Shown here piece after piece: positions 24,292 through 34,002 of a DNA stretch of 64,000 nucleotides (position 1 is the stretch's first letter; each line of letters begins with the position of its first letter). This DNA is from Streptomyces sp. TS71-3 (GTDB lineage: Bacteria; Actinomycetota; Actinomycetes; Streptomycetales; Streptomycetaceae). The translations under genes were made by a program, and so were the position numbers. The notes under the pieces were generated by a model. The model saw nothing but the letters and a program-made list of their open reading frames with translations, ran no database searches and was not told the origin of the DNA. The stretch lies in contig NZ_BNEL01000001.1 in assembly GCF_018327685.1 (NCBI RefSeq), positions 248,001-312,000 of the forward strand, given 5' to 3'.

Positions 24292-25521
24292 ATGACCGAG
24301 ACCTCCACCACAGCCCCCGCGTCACCCCCCAAGTGGACCAACGAGCGCGCCGCCGGCTGCCCCTTCGACCCCTCCCCCTCACGGTCCCGGCTCCTCGCGA
24401 CGGAACCGGTGTCCAAGGTGACCCTGTGGAACGGCGTCACGGCCTGGCTGGTCAGCCGGCACGCCGACCAGGTCGCGCTGCTCAGGGACCCGCGCATCAG
24501 CGCCGACAGCGCCCACCCCGGGTTCCCGGTCACCAGCGCGGCGCAGGAGGTCTCGCGCACGCACAACCGCACGTTCATCGTCATGGACGAGCCCGAGCAC
24601 AACGCGGAACGCCGCAAGTTCACGGGGGAGTTCACGCTCCGGCGCATGCAGGCACTCAGGCCCCGGATCGAGGCGATCATCGACGAGCTGCTGGACGCGA
24701 TGGAGCAGGCGGGGCCGCCGGCCGACCTGGTCCAGGCGTTCGCGCTGCCGCTGCCGTCCCTGGTGATCTGCGAACTGCTGGGCGTGCCCTACGAGGACCA
24801 TGACTTCTTCCAGCGCGCCAGCTCCGTCCTGATCGACACCAAGAGCTCGGCCGAGGACGCGCTCACCGCCTCCAGGGAACTGGTCGGCTACCTGGCCGAC
24901 CTCGTCCGCGTCAAGGTCGACCGGCCCGGCGACGACCTGCTCAGCCGGCTCGCCACCGAGTACGTGGCCACGGGCAGGCGCACGACGGAGGACTGCGCCA
25001 AGGAGGCCAGGCTGCTCCTGGTGGCCGGGCACGAGACCACGGCCAACATGATCGCCCTCGGTACCTGCGCGCTGCTCCAGCGGCCGGACCAGCTGGCCGC
25101 CGTCCGCGACGGCGATCCGGCGCGGGTCGCGAACGCCGTGGAGGAACTGCTGCGTTACCTGACCATCACGCACATGGGGCGGCGGCGCGTCGCCCTCGCC
25201 GACGTCGAGGTGGGCGGGCAGGTCATCAAGGCCGGGGACGCGGTGATCTGCGCGACCGACGTGGGGAACCGGGATCCGGAGGTCTTCGAGGACCCCGACC
25301 GCCTCGACGTGGACCGCGCAACTCCGCGCCGGCACCTCGCGTTCGGGTCCGGGCCGCATCAGTGCCTCGGTCAGAACCTGGCCAGGATCGAACTGCAGCT
25401 TGCGTATCCGGCCCTTCTGCGACGGTTTCCCACGTTGCGGCTGGATCAGGCGGCGGAGGAGGTTTCGTACCGCACCGAGATGGTGGTGTACGGGGTGCAT
25501 GGGTTGCCGGTGGCGTGGTGA
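24292..25521 (+). CDS. Cytochrome P450 (CYP105-like)
   Basis: A 409-residue soluble bacterial P450 with all family landmarks: the I-helix oxygen motif VAGHETTAN (about 244-252), the K-helix ExxR in EELLRY (284-287) and the haem loop FGSGPHQCLGQ with Cys358. The start EWT/TNERAAGCPFDPS resembles CYP105-type enzymes. It oxidises a hydrophobic small molecule; the substrate is unknown. No ferredoxin gene follows, so electrons must come from elsewhere. Divergent from MarR. Confidence 0.93.
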   Translation: MTETSTTAPASPPKWTNERAAGCPFDPSPSRSRLLATEPVSKVTLWNGVTAWLVSRHADQVALLRDPRISADSAHPGFPVTSAAQEVSRTHNRTFIVMDEPEHNAERRKFTGEFTLRRMQALRPRIEAIIDELLDAMEQAGPPADLVQAFALPLPSLVICELLGVPYEDHDFFQRASSVLIDTKSSAEDALTASRELVGYLADLVRVKVDRPGDDLLSRLATEYVATGRRTTEDCAKEARLLLVAGHETTANMIALGTCALLQRPDQLAAVRDGDPARVANAVEELLRYLTITHMGRRRVALADVEVGGQVIKAGDAVICATDVGNRDPEVFEDPDRLDVDRATPRRHLAFGSGPHQCLGQNLARIELQLAYPALLRRFPTLRLDQAAEEVSYRTEMVVYGVHGLPVAW

Positions 25522-26063
25522 GGGGGCCGCTGACGCGGCCGGGGTGCCGGTGCCTGGTCTTCCGGCGGCGCCAGGGTGCGGGCTCGTCGTGGGTTTTGCG
25601 CAGTTCCCCGCGCCCCTTCAGTGGGCGCTTCGCGCCCGTCATTGGGTGGGTGGCGGTGGGTGGCAAGCAGTCGGTCTCGTCGTGGCTTGTCGCTCCCCCA
25701 CTGCCTTCAGGGCGTGGGAGGTGCCCCCATCCCCGCGCCCCTTCAGCGGGCGCTTCGCGCCCATCGGTGGCGCCCTCTAGGTGCGGGGCACCCCCCGCCC
25801 AGCGGCATCGCGAATGATCGGCCGGTTGTCGATTTTATTCATGCTCTGCGCCAGATATTGCGCTCAGAAGTCGACGATGGTTGAGTGTGCGCCGCACCGC
25901 AACCCCCGCTCGGCCTCGCGACCGCGGAGCGGGTGGCATGGACGGGGTAAGGCCGCATCAGGCCTCCCGCGGGCCCGGGACACTTTCGCCGGACGGTGTT
26001 CCGGGCTCTGCCCTGTCCACGGCCCGTCCGCACGGTGACCGTTGGACCTGCCCTCCCGGGGCC
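25522..26063. repeat. Gap with dispersed Streptomyces repeats
   Basis: No gene in these 542 bases. 25597-25640 is a minus-strand copy of the interspersed 'GGGGCGCGGGGAACTGCGC' family. 25691-25762 combines a second family (GCTCCCCCACTGCCTT...GGCGTGGGAGG) with part of the first and the repeated GGGCGCTTCGCGCCC hairpin. The rest is featureless. The repeats may act as terminators between the convergent P450 and lyase genes. Confidence 0.7.
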
Positions 26064-28748
26064 TTACCGCAGCGTGGCCGTCAGGCTCCGGCCGTAAGCG
26101 TGGCGGGTGGTGACCTCGACGCGGGTGCCGCCGGGGACGCGGTGGACGCCGACGCCGTCGTCCGCCGTGACCGTGCGCAGCGGCCTGCCGTGCACCGTGA
26201 TGGTGACCGTGTCCCGGTGCGTGGTCGGATCGCAGACGGCGAGCGAGAGCGCACCGTCACGGCCCTCCCGCAGCAGGACGGACGCCGGTCCGTCGACCGT
26301 GAGCCGCCGGCCCACCCGGTGCGTGCCGGGTACGAAGGCGTTGGCGGCGAGGAGGCCGAGGCCGGTGTGCTCGACGGCCTGGAGCCGGGGAGTGTTGGCG
26401 AGCACGGTCAGCGGTTCGTGCGCGTAGGCGCGCAGCCGCGCTTCGGTGGCGCCCGGCAGCAGCGCGTACGCCAGCGTGCCCTCGGGCGCGCCGGCGGTTT
26501 GCTCCACGCCGAGCCAGAAGACCTGCTTGGTGACCGAGGTCGCCGGGTTGGTGGTGTTGACGGCCTGCAGGCTCCGCGTGACGGTCTCCAAGGTTGCCGT
26601 CGGAGGCGCTGTCGGGGCCGGGGCCGGGTGGCCCGCGGCGCCGCCCCGGTTCCGGGGGCCGGTCAGGAAGGCGTAGCCGACGGCCGTGCGCCGGGTGTCG
26701 TTCGCGTACCGGAGCCAGGCGAGCGGGGCGCTGTGCCCGGCCGCCTGGGCTCCTGGGCCCGGCCAGGGCGTGCCGTCGGCGAACCGTCCCGTGAGGGCGA
26801 GCGTGTCCCCGGGTGCGGCGATGCGGCTGTCGACGGTGGTGGTCACCGCGCGCCCGGCCGGGTCGCCCACGCCCGCCGCGAGCACCACGATCTCGTCGTC
26901 GAGGAGGAACCACGACTTGGTGGCGGTGGCGTTCCGGTAGGCCACGAAGTCGCCGGGCAGCTCACCGGCCTGCTTCGCCGCCCAGGCGACGTCGTCGGAC
27001 TGGACGAGGCCGGCTGCCGCGAGGTCGCCGAGCGTGGCGCCGCCGGAGAAGGCGTTGGTGCCGCGCGGGAAGTAGACGTACGTGTTCTGCGACTCGGAGG
27101 ACGAGGTGAAGCCCGCGCCCGGGTTGTCGTACCACGCCGTGCCGTACAGCTCGGGCACCGTCTTGCGGGTCTCGACGGGTGCGGTGACACCGGCGAGGCG
27201 GTACGGCGGCACGACGGCGAAGTGAGCGGCGCCGTACGCCTCGGTCTGGTCCTGGCCGGAGAGGTAGAGGTAGTGCGCGCCGTCGCCCTGGAACCAGGGC
27301 ATCAGGTTCTCGCCGCTCATGTACTCGTACTTGCTGATCCGCTCGGAGCTGCGGGCGAGCGCGAACGCGAAGCCGGGCCGGTGGTGCACGGTGCGCTCCA
27401 TCGCGTGGAACGCGGCCGTGTACGACGCCTCCTTGAGGTCGTGGGCCGGCACGGAGGCGTCGGCGAGGATGTCGGCGTACCGGGCGATACTGACGGGGGA
27501 GACGAAGGTGGCCGGGTCGAGCGGGGCCTTCGTGGTGGCGTGAAGGTGCTTGACGTAGCCCCGCAGGGCGGTGGCGTCGGTGCCGGTGCTGTAGGCGGAG
27601 AGGTCCACGACCGCCTCCACGACGGTCGCGACGTCGCCGTAGCCGCTCTTGGAGCGTGACGCGCCGCGGCCCTTGACGGCCTCCATCATCCAGCCCTCGA
27701 AGATCAGCGGCGCGAATCCGTCCCTGACCCAGCCGCGCGCCACGGCCGCCGGGTCCGCGTCGCCGAGGTAGCCGGTGCCGTCCAGCAGCTTGACCGTCTG
27801 CACGACGCGGCTGAGCAGCCCGGTGCCGTACGTGCCGGTGTAGGCGACGGACGCGTGCTGGATGAAGGAGCCGTCCGCGTAGAAGCCGTCGGTGACACCG
27901 TGCTTCAGGTCGTACGGGTCGACGGTGGCGAGCACGGTGAGCTGGTCGGAGACCGCCTTGGAGATCCGCGCCGGGTCGTCGAGGACGGCGCCCTGGAGGA
28001 CCCGGTTGGTGGTGATGTCGGCGAGGTTGGCGCCGGTGTGGAACCGCGAGTCGAGGTCGACGTCGCCGTCCTTGCCGTTGCGGAGGTAGCCGTCCATCGC
28101 GGCGACGTAGGTGGCGGTGAGGTCGGGCCGGTAGCCGGCTAGCGTGTCCCGGAGCAGCACGAGCGCCTTGCTGACGTGCTGCGAGATCCCGATCTCCCAG
28201 TTGAACCAGTTGCCGTAGTAACCCTTCGACTGGTCCCCGTAGTACTCGTCGTACAGCCGGGCGAGGCCGTCGATGACCCGGCGCCGGGTGTCCTCGTCGC
28301 CGTACAGGACGTCACCCGCCGGGGGAGTAGGGCCCGGCGGCGTGCTGGTGGCGAGCGCGATCTCGTAGAGGTACTGGAACGACCTCGTCAGGTTGGAGTC
28401 GCTGGTGCCGAGCGGCACGCCCGTGAAGAGTGCGCCGTCACCCTCGGGCGTCAGCAGGGCCAGCCGGTCGCGGGCCGTCTTCTGGATCGCGGCGACCTTG
28501 GCGGCGACGTCGGGCCGGGCGTTGGACTCCTCGGTGCCGGCGAGCATGGCGACGGTGTTGGCCAGCACGGCGGCCTCGTCGCCGCCGGCCTCGTCGGCGG
28601 CCGCGGCGCCCCGCGGGCCGGTCGCGGCTCCCGGGGCACGTGAGGCTCCGGAGGCGGCCCAGGCGGGCCCGGCCCCGGCCACGGCCGAGAGCCCGGCCGC
28701 GGTGCCGAGGGACAGGACGGACAGCACGGCGCGGCGCGACGGCTCCAT
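26064..28748 (-). CDS. Polysaccharide lyase family 8 (hyaluronate/chondroitin/xanthan lyase type), Tat-exported
   Basis: An 894-residue secreted lyase that eliminates glycosidic bonds in uronic-acid polysaccharides. The N-terminus MEPSRRAVLSVLSLGTAAGL has a twin-Arg motif and an AWA-type cleavage region near residue 31. The alpha/alpha toroid carries the PL8 features NWFNWEIGISQHVSKAL and GSFIQHASVAYTGTYG (catalytic His and Tyr), with the Asn in the first. A beta-sandwich region (about 400-780) and a C-terminal domain follow. ATG 28748 follows GGGGAGCG. The specific glycan cannot be told from sequence. Confidence 0.93.
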   Translation of the reverse strand: MEPSRRAVLSVLSLGTAAGLSAVAGAGPAWAASGASRAPGAATGPRGAAAADEAGGDEAAVLANTVAMLAGTEESNARPDVAAKVAAIQKTARDRLALLTPEGDGALFTGVPLGTSDSNLTRSFQYLYEIALATSTPPGPTPPAGDVLYGDEDTRRRVIDGLARLYDEYYGDQSKGYYGNWFNWEIGISQHVSKALVLLRDTLAGYRPDLTATYVAAMDGYLRNGKDGDVDLDSRFHTGANLADITTNRVLQGAVLDDPARISKAVSDQLTVLATVDPYDLKHGVTDGFYADGSFIQHASVAYTGTYGTGLLSRVVQTVKLLDGTGYLGDADPAAVARGWVRDGFAPLIFEGWMMEAVKGRGASRSKSGYGDVATVVEAVVDLSAYSTGTDATALRGYVKHLHATTKAPLDPATFVSPVSIARYADILADASVPAHDLKEASYTAAFHAMERTVHHRPGFAFALARSSERISKYEYMSGENLMPWFQGDGAHYLYLSGQDQTEAYGAAHFAVVPPYRLAGVTAPVETRKTVPELYGTAWYDNPGAGFTSSSESQNTYVYFPRGTNAFSGGATLGDLAAAGLVQSDDVAWAAKQAGELPGDFVAYRNATATKSWFLLDDEIVVLAAGVGDPAGRAVTTTVDSRIAAPGDTLALTGRFADGTPWPGPGAQAAGHSAPLAWLRYANDTRRTAVGYAFLTGPRNRGGAAGHPAPAPTAPPTATLETVTRSLQAVNTTNPATSVTKQVFWLGVEQTAGAPEGTLAYALLPGATEARLRAYAHEPLTVLANTPRLQAVEHTGLGLLAANAFVPGTHRVGRRLTVDGPASVLLREGRDGALSLAVCDPTTHRDTVTITVHGRPLRTVTADDGVGVHRVPGGTRVEVTTRHAYGRSLTATLR

Positions 28749-29329
28749 GGACGCACGCTCCCCATGTCGGCGAGATGACCGGGCGGAACAACGGGTGAAG
28801 TGACGGGGTGAGGCGACGGGCGAAGTGGCGGGGTGAAATGACCGAAAGGCTCGCCGTATCCAAGCAATGCGTACTACAGGTGTCAATGAACCGCGCACGG
28901 CCGGTTGTTGGGGGCTGTTCCGGTACGGGGAGTGGGGCGCGCCTCGGGGCGCGGGGCCCGGTACGGCGCCTGGGGTGGGGTCCGCGACGGTGGCCATGGC
29001 ATAGCCCACGACGGTGGTCATGGCATAGCCCGCGACGGTGGTCATGGCGGAGCACGTGAGGCGGGCCATGGGCGGGGCGAGTGAGGGGGGCACACACCAT
29101 CTCGTCACATCGCCTCGCCGCCCTTCGTCAGTGCTGCGAGTCCGTGCAGCGGCCGTGCACACCGCGAGGCACACCACAAGCGCACACCACAAGGCGCACC
29201 ACAGGGACGAGCGCCTGCGCAGCGCTCACGACCCGCGAACCACGACCCACACCCACCGCGTGCTTGCGCGCGCCCGCGACCAGGCGGGTACCGCGCGCAT
29301 GCCCGGACACACAGGGAGAGCAGCGAACG
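28749..29329. other. Divergent region with short tandem repeats
   Basis: No gene in these 581 bases. 28794-28850 has loose repeats of GTGA(A)GTGACGGG type before the lyase gene. 28987-29058 has three 24-bp tandem units. Near 29170-29200, CGCACCACAAGG-type words recur. The last 15 bases carry the ribosome site of the AhpD-like gene. Confidence 0.5.
28987..29058. repeat. 24-bp tandem repeat, three copies
   Basis: Units start ACGGTGG(C/T)CATGGC at 28987, 29011 and 29035. The first two are nearly identical; the third diverges in its last half. They lie in the gap between the PL8 lyase and the AhpD-like gene. Confidence 0.9.
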
Positions 29330-29785
29330 ATGCGCGCACGTATGAAGAACCCCACGGAGGTCATCCCCGAGGCCATGCAGCCGATCCTGGCCCTGCTGAA
29401 GTCGGCCGGAACGGGCGGTGTGCCGCAGTCGACCCTCGAACTGGTGCATCTGCGCGCCAGCCAGATCAACGGGTGCGGCGTCTGCGTCTACGGCGGTGTG
29501 CAGAGCGCACGCAAGGCCGGCGTCGACGACGACAAGCTCACCGCCGTCGCGGCCTGGCGCGAGGCGCCCTTCTTCAGCGACGAGGAACGCGCGGCACTGG
29601 CGTTCGCCGAGGCCGTCACCCGCCTCGCGGACCGCCCGGACCCCGTTCCGGACGCCCTGTGGGACGAGATTACGCAGTACTACGACGAGCGGCAGATCTC
29701 GGCACTCGTCCTGATGATCGGCGTCACCAACGTCTTCAACCGCATGAACGCGACGACGAGGCAGGTCGCTGGCGCGACCTGGTAG
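29330..29785 (+). CDS. AhpD-like/carboxymuconolactone decarboxylase family protein
   Basis: A 151-residue AhpD-like protein with the redox motif INGCGVCVYGGVQSARKAGV (CxxC at about 48-51, but Tyr-Gly where many members have the following His). ATG 29330 follows GGAGAG. The C-terminal helix QISALVLMIGVTNVFNRM is family-typical. It is a second AhpD-like gene in the window, monocistronic. Confidence 0.86.
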   Translation: MRARMKNPTEVIPEAMQPILALLKSAGTGGVPQSTLELVHLRASQINGCGVCVYGGVQSARKAGVDDDKLTAVAAWREAPFFSDEERAALAFAEAVTRLADRPDPVPDALWDEITQYYDERQISALVLMIGVTNVFNRMNATTRQVAGATW

Positions 29786-30224
29786 CGCCTCGGCCTCACG
29801 GCCGCTTGTGCCCTGGTGCCGGTGGGGCCCGGCCGCCGACCTGCGCCCTGAACGGGCGGGGGGAACTGTGCGAGCGATCACCCACCGGCTGGTGGTCGAC
29901 CGCAACAACCCCTCCGCCCGGCGGCGTCCGACCGTCTCGTCAACCCAGGCAACGGCCCCCCGCGGCGCTCCCGTGCCGCCCCCGTACTGATATGCGTTCA
30001 CCTTCTTGACGTGTACGCACCAGAACCGTAATCATCGGGTCAACCAGAGAGCGCTCTCTGGCACCACCTCGGGTTGCCATGGCATCCCGGCGTCAAGAAG
30101 TGAACGTTCCCGGCCTCCGGAAGGTGGCCGGCCGGCGTCCCGATAAGGCCATCTCCCCACCCCCCACAAGGGTTCCGCCGGGGACACGCCGCGTGTCCCC
30201 GGCGAGCCCGCCCGCTCAGCGGGC
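29786..30224. other. Gap holding an orphan LacI-type promoter
   Basis: No gene is supported in these 439 bases. The notable content is the promoter/operator at 30006-30061 pointing rightwards into DNA that has no start of a sugar-related gene before the convergent MFS gene ends at 30225. Confidence 0.6.
30006..30061 (+). promoter_or_regulatory. Promoter with LacI-type operator, orphan
   Basis: TTGACG (30006-30011), 17 bases, TAATCA (30029-30034), then a perfect 18-bp palindrome (30044-30061) with core AGAGAGCGCTCTCT over the expected start site. Operators with a GAGCGCTC centre are known for LacI-type sugar repressors in Streptomyces, such as CebR. No matching glycoside hydrolase or transporter gene follows. 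Confidence 0.65.
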
Positions 30225-31580
30225 TCAGCTGGCCTCCTGCCTGCCGTGGCCGCATGAAGCCGCTGCCGCCGACCCGCCGACACTCGTACCGTCCGTTCCG
30301 TCGGTACCGTCCGTACGGGCCATGCCGTCCGTACGGGCCATGCCGTCCGTACCGTTCGCGCCGTCCGGCCCCGTCCGCCGGGCCCGCCACATGTGCCGGA
30401 GGTGCCGGACGAGCGCCAGCGCGCCCAGCACCGCGACGAGACCCGCCACCCCGCCCCAGCCCAGCAGGCCGTACGCCCGCACGCCGAGCCAGGAGCCCGC
30501 GCTGCCGCCCAGGAAGGCACAGGTCATGTAGGCGGTGTTGATGCGGCCGCGGGCCTCGGGGCGCAGGGCGAATATCCGCCCCTGGTTGGCGACCTGGCCG
30601 CTCTGCACGGCGACGTCGAGCACCAGCATGCCGACCGTCAGGATCACCAGACCCGCGATGCCGTGCAGCGTTCCGAAGGCCAGGATCCCCGCCGCCGCGA
30701 GCGTGCCCAGCAGGCAGACCAGCGTGACGGGATCGGGCCCGCCGCGGTCCACCCGCCGGCCCGCGATCGGGGTGCTGAACATGCTGCCCGCACCCACCAG
30801 CGCGATCAGGCCGACCACCGAGGACCCCATGCCGAAGGCCGGCCCGGTGACGTAGAGGGCCAGGCTGGTCCAGGCCGCGCTGAAGCCCGCGAACACCGCG
30901 GCCTGGTAGACGCAGGTGCGGCGCAGCGCCGGCTCCTCGCGCAGCAGCCGGAGCGACCCCGTCACCAGCCGCGGGTAGCGCTCGGAGGAGGTGGGGGCGG
31001 TCGCCGGCAGCGCGACGGCCATCACCGCGGCGAGGCCGAGCATCAGCGCCGCCGCCACGTAGTAGGGCGCCCGCCAGCCGAGCCACTCGCCGAGCGACCC
31101 GCTGAACGTCCTGGCCAGCAGGATGCCGCCGATCAGGCCGCTGAGCAGGGTGCCGGTCACCGCGCCCCGGCGGCCCTCGGACACCAGGCCCGCGGCCATC
31201 GGGATGATGACCTGCGGCACCACGGTGGCCGCGCCGATCACGGCGCTCGCGGCGACCAGCACCGCGAGGCCGGGCGCGCTGCCCGCCACGACCAGGCCGA
31301 GGCCGGTGATGCCGAGCAGGGCCGGGACCAGCCTGCGGTGCGCGATCCGGTCGCCGAGCGGCACGAGCAGGAAGATGCCGAGGGCGTACCCGAACTGCGA
31401 GGCGGTCACGGCGGACGCCGCCGCGCCCGGCGAGACGCCGAGCCCGTCGGCGATCAGGGGGCTGATGGCCTGCGGGAAGTAGATGTTGGCCACCCCGATG
31501 CCGCACGCCAGGGCGAGGATCAGGATGAGCCGGCGTCCCGGCGCGGCCGGGCCGGACGACGTTGCCTGGGGGTCACTCAA
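30225..31580 (-). CDS. MFS transporter (drug/metabolite efflux type)
   Basis: A 451-residue 12-TM major facilitator protein. The first helix is LILILALACGIGVANIYFPQ; motif A after TM2 reads VPLGDRIAHRRLVPA. TTG 31580 gives MSDPQATSSG; GTG 31601 is an alternative. The C-terminal tail contains tandem six-residue units GMARTD, encoded by an 18-bp DNA repeat, then TDGTDGTDG. An ACCG-N7-CGGT inverted repeat near 31727, upstream, resembles a TetR-type operator, but no TetR gene is adjacent. Confidence 0.88.
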   Translation of the reverse strand: MSDPQATSSGPAAPGRRLILILALACGIGVANIYFPQAISPLIADGLGVSPGAAASAVTASQFGYALGIFLLVPLGDRIAHRRLVPALLGITGLGLVVAGSAPGLAVLVAASAVIGAATVVPQVIIPMAAGLVSEGRRGAVTGTLLSGLIGGILLARTFSGSLGEWLGWRAPYYVAAALMLGLAAVMAVALPATAPTSSERYPRLVTGSLRLLREEPALRRTCVYQAAVFAGFSAAWTSLALYVTGPAFGMGSSVVGLIALVGAGSMFSTPIAGRRVDRGGPDPVTLVCLLGTLAAAGILAFGTLHGIAGLVILTVGMLVLDVAVQSGQVANQGRIFALRPEARGRINTAYMTCAFLGGSAGSWLGVRAYGLLGWGGVAGLVAVLGALALVRHLRHMWRARRTGPDGANGTDGMARTDGMARTDGTDGTDGTSVGGSAAAASCGHGRQEAS

Positions 31581-31912
31581 CTGCAAGCACCTGTGCAGCA
31601 CCTCACGCGTGGGGGCGGACGGGCCGGGACCGCGGGGGCCGCCGGGACCGGGGCAGCGGTGGCGGAACGGGCGCAACGCCGGGCCTGGAGCCGCCGGGCA
31701 CCGCTGTGACCATGACTGGTTGAATACCGTACCAGTCGGTTTCGTAAGCAGGTCATACCGGTCACATGGTGGACGGCACGGAGGTCTCAGCCCTCCTTGC
31801 CGCCTCCTTCCTCGCGCTTGCCGGGTGCGGACGGCGTTCACCGGCAAGCCCGACTACACGCCGCCTCCCCCCTCGCGCTCGCGGGGCGCGGGCGAGGCCG
31901 TCCGTCAGCCAC
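31581..31912. other. Non-coding gap between MFS and blaB genes
   Basis: I see no intact gene in these 332 bases. The stretch near 31725-31745 has the ACCG-N7-CGGT repeat noted for the MFS gene. A frame from 31766 begins with a short lipoprotein-like leader but continues as antisense of the next gene, so it is not called. Confidence 0.5.
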
Positions 31913-32866
31913 TCACTCGTCGAGCGCCGGCGCGCGCAGCGCGTTCACCGCCTGGCGGGCGGCCGCCCCGATGGCGGCGTCGGCGCGCGGGACCGTGACG
32001 TCGGTCCGCGCCGCGTGCGTGAAGACGGCGACGGCGACGGGGTGCTCGCCGGGGTAGCTGACGACGCCGATCTCGTTGCGCACGGCGCCGATGGTCCCCG
32101 TCTTCCCGGCGACCACGGCGGCGTCGGGGAAGCCGGAGCGCAGCCGGTGCGGCCAGAGCTGTGCGGTGAGCAGGCGGCGGGCGAAGTCCGACTGCCCGCG
32201 GGAGGCCGCCTCGCCCTGCCAGAGCCGGGTGAGCAGCCGGGTCATGTCCCTCGGCGTGGTGGCCGAGCCGAAGGCGGGGCTGAGCTCGCGGAAGGCCACG
32301 GGGACGTCGTTGTCGGCGAGCACCGAGAACGCCGCCGCCACGTCGTCCGTCCCGGTGTCCGCGAGCATGGTGCGCTGCACCTCGGCGTCGCCGCCGCGGA
32401 TGCGGGTGGCGGTCAGGCCGAGGTCCCGCAGCACGGCGTCCACGCTGTCCAGGCCGAGGCGTTCGAGGACGGCGTCGGCGGCGGCGTTGTCGGACACGGT
32501 GATCATCGAGGTGACGAGGTCGCGCCAGGACATGGTGACGGGGTCGGCGAGCGCGGAGATCCCGGTCGATCCCGGGGTGCGGCGCCCCGGCCGGACGGTG
32601 ACCGGCTGCCGGGGGTCCAGCTCGCCGGCGTCCACCGCCCGGCAGAACGCCACCAGGACGACGACCTTGTACACCGAGGCCATCACCACCGGCACGTCCG
32701 CGCCCACGCACACCTCCCGGCCCGCCGAGCGCGGTCCGTCGCCCCCGACGGGCCTGGCGTGCAGCCAGCCGCGGACACCGGCGTCCCGGAAGATCTCGCG
32801 GACGGCGGCTTCGGTGTCGGTGCCGGTGTCCCTATCGGTACCGGTACCGGTATCGGTGATCCTCAT
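31913..32866 (-). CDS. blaB: Cytoplasmic serine beta-lactamase-like protein (BlaB-type regulator candidate)
   Basis: A 317-residue penicillin-recognising-fold protein without signal peptide. The active-site motifs are present: SVYK in [12 protein letters not shown] (about 66-69), SDN in [10 protein letters not shown], and KTG in [12 protein letters not shown]. It follows the LysR gene on the same strand, overlapping it by 35 bases, and both face a class A beta-lactamase. This is the order blaB-blaA/blaL known from S. cacaoi, where BlaB and BlaA are both needed for beta-lactam induction of blaL. Assignment rests on that arrangement and the cytoplasmic location; a plain hydrolase is the alternative. 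Confidence 0.72.
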   Translation of the reverse strand: MRITDTGTGTDRDTGTDTEAAVREIFRDAGVRGWLHARPVGGDGPRSAGREVCVGADVPVVMASVYKVVVLVAFCRAVDAGELDPRQPVTVRPGRRTPGSTGISALADPVTMSWRDLVTSMITVSDNAAADAVLERLGLDSVDAVLRDLGLTATRIRGGDAEVQRTMLADTGTDDVAAAFSVLADNDVPVAFRELSPAFGSATTPRDMTRLLTRLWQGEAASRGQSDFARRLLTAQLWPHRLRSGFPDAAVVAGKTGTIGAVRNEIGVVSYPGEHPVAVAVFTHAARTDVTVPRADAAIGAAARQAVNALRAPALDE

Positions 32867-33896
32867 TCCGGGGTGGCCTCCTCGGCGACGGGTTCGGTTC
32901 GGCGGCCGAGGGGACGCGTTTCGCGGCCGCGGGGGAGCGGGCGGACACTCTGCCCGCGTCGTCCTCCTCTCCGTCCTCCTCTCCGGCGTCCGCTCCGGCC
33001 TCCCCTCCGTCCTCCACTCCGGCCCCCGAGGCCAGAGCCCGCAGGACGTCGGCGAGTTCGTCGACGATGCCCGCCGCGGCCGGCTCGCCGTAGGCGATCC
33101 GCACCCGGAACGGCACCGGTTCCCCGGCGAGGGGGAGCCGGCGCACATCGCCGCTGTCGAGGCCGGGGTCCGGCGTCAGGGCGAACGCGGCGCCCGTGGC
33201 GACCAGCGCGAGCGCGGCCGTGGGCCCGTCGACCTCGACCGGCCGCGGCGGGTGGCCGCGGCTCTCCAGCGTGTCGAGCAGCAGGTCGTGCGCGGCGGGC
33301 GCGTGCGCCCGGGGCGTGGTCGCCAGCTCCAGGTCGCGCAGCGCCCGCAACGCGACGGGTCCCCCGGTGCGCGCCGAGGGATGGGTGCGCGGCACGAGCA
33401 CCTCGGTCGGCAGCGCCACCACCGGGCCCGCTCGGGCGTCCTCCAGGACCGCCGGGTGCCCGGTGACCGCGATGTCCAGCGCCCCGGCGGAGACCGCGTC
33501 GACCAGGGAGACGGTGGGCCCCGTGGTCAGTGACGTGCGCCTGCCGGTGTGCCGGGCGGCGCGGGCCGCCAGCCGGGCGGCGGCGCGGGCGCCGAGCTCC
33601 GGCACGACCCCGACGCGCAGGGTCCTCGCCGCCTCGGCGTGCCGTGTCGCAGCCCGGTGCAGAGCGGCGGCGTCCTCCAGCAGGGTCCTGGAACGCGGCA
33701 GCAGGTCGCGCCCCGCGGCGGTCAGCGTCACCCCGCGCGGCCCCCGGTCGAACAGCGTGACCTCCAGATGGTCCTCAAGCCGCCGGAGCCCCTGGGAGAG
33801 CGGCGGCTGAGCCATGCCCAGCCGCCGTGCCGCCCTGCCGAAGTGCCGTTCCTCGGCGATGGTGACGAAGAAGTTCAGATAGCGCAGCAGGTCCAT
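32832..33896 (-). CDS. blaA: LysR-family regulator of the beta-lactamase (BlaA-type)
   Basis: A 354-residue LysR protein. The N-terminal HTH is typical: [20 protein letters not shown] then [20 protein letters not shown] (residues 3-40). The effector domain follows to about residue 285. The C-terminus is a low-complexity tail rich in Glu/Asp/Pro ending RYRYRYR, which is encoded by a short ACCGGT-type DNA repeat shared with the start of the downstream gene. ATG 33896 fits the family start. It is divergent from blaL, which it is expected to activate. Confidence 0.8.
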   Translation of the reverse strand: MDLLRYLNFFVTIAEERHFGRAARRLGMAQPPLSQGLRRLEDHLEVTLFDRGPRGVTLTAAGRDLLPRSRTLLEDAAALHRAATRHAEAARTLRVGVVPELGARAAARLAARAARHTGRRTSLTTGPTVSLVDAVSAGALDIAVTGHPAVLEDARAGPVVALPTEVLVPRTHPSARTGGPVALRALRDLELATTPRAHAPAAHDLLLDTLESRGHPPRPVEVDGPTAALALVATGAAFALTPDPGLDSGDVRRLPLAGEPVPFRVRIAYGEPAAAGIVDELADVLRALASGAGVEDGGEAGADAGEEDGEEDDAGRVSARSPAAAKRVPSAAEPNPSPRRPPRNEDHRYRYRYR

Positions 33897-34002
33897 CGGT
33901 CGCCGACACCAGCCTTTGAACAGCATGCATATGTGATCGCGTATCGTAGCCCGCCTTCGTTCATATTTGCGCTATCGGTGGGCCGTTGCTGGACTGGTGC
34001 CC
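33897..34002. promoter_or_regulatory. blaA-blaL divergent control region
   Basis: The gap holds AT-rich T-N11-A candidates such as TATGTGATCGCGTA and TTCATATTTGCGCTA, the kind of site LysR proteins bind. It must contain both promoters. The exact boxes are not certain. Confidence 0.45.

Noticed and set aside
24200..26063. Secondary-metabolite cluster around the P450
   Set aside because: Only MarR and P450 are present; no ferredoxin, synthase or tailoring genes adjoin, so no cluster is claimed.
31766..31900. Plus-strand frame with lipoprotein-like leader (ALLAASFLALAGCG)
   Set aside because: After about 25 residues it becomes Arg-rich antisense of the blaB gene; no protein body follows, so it is chance or a relic.
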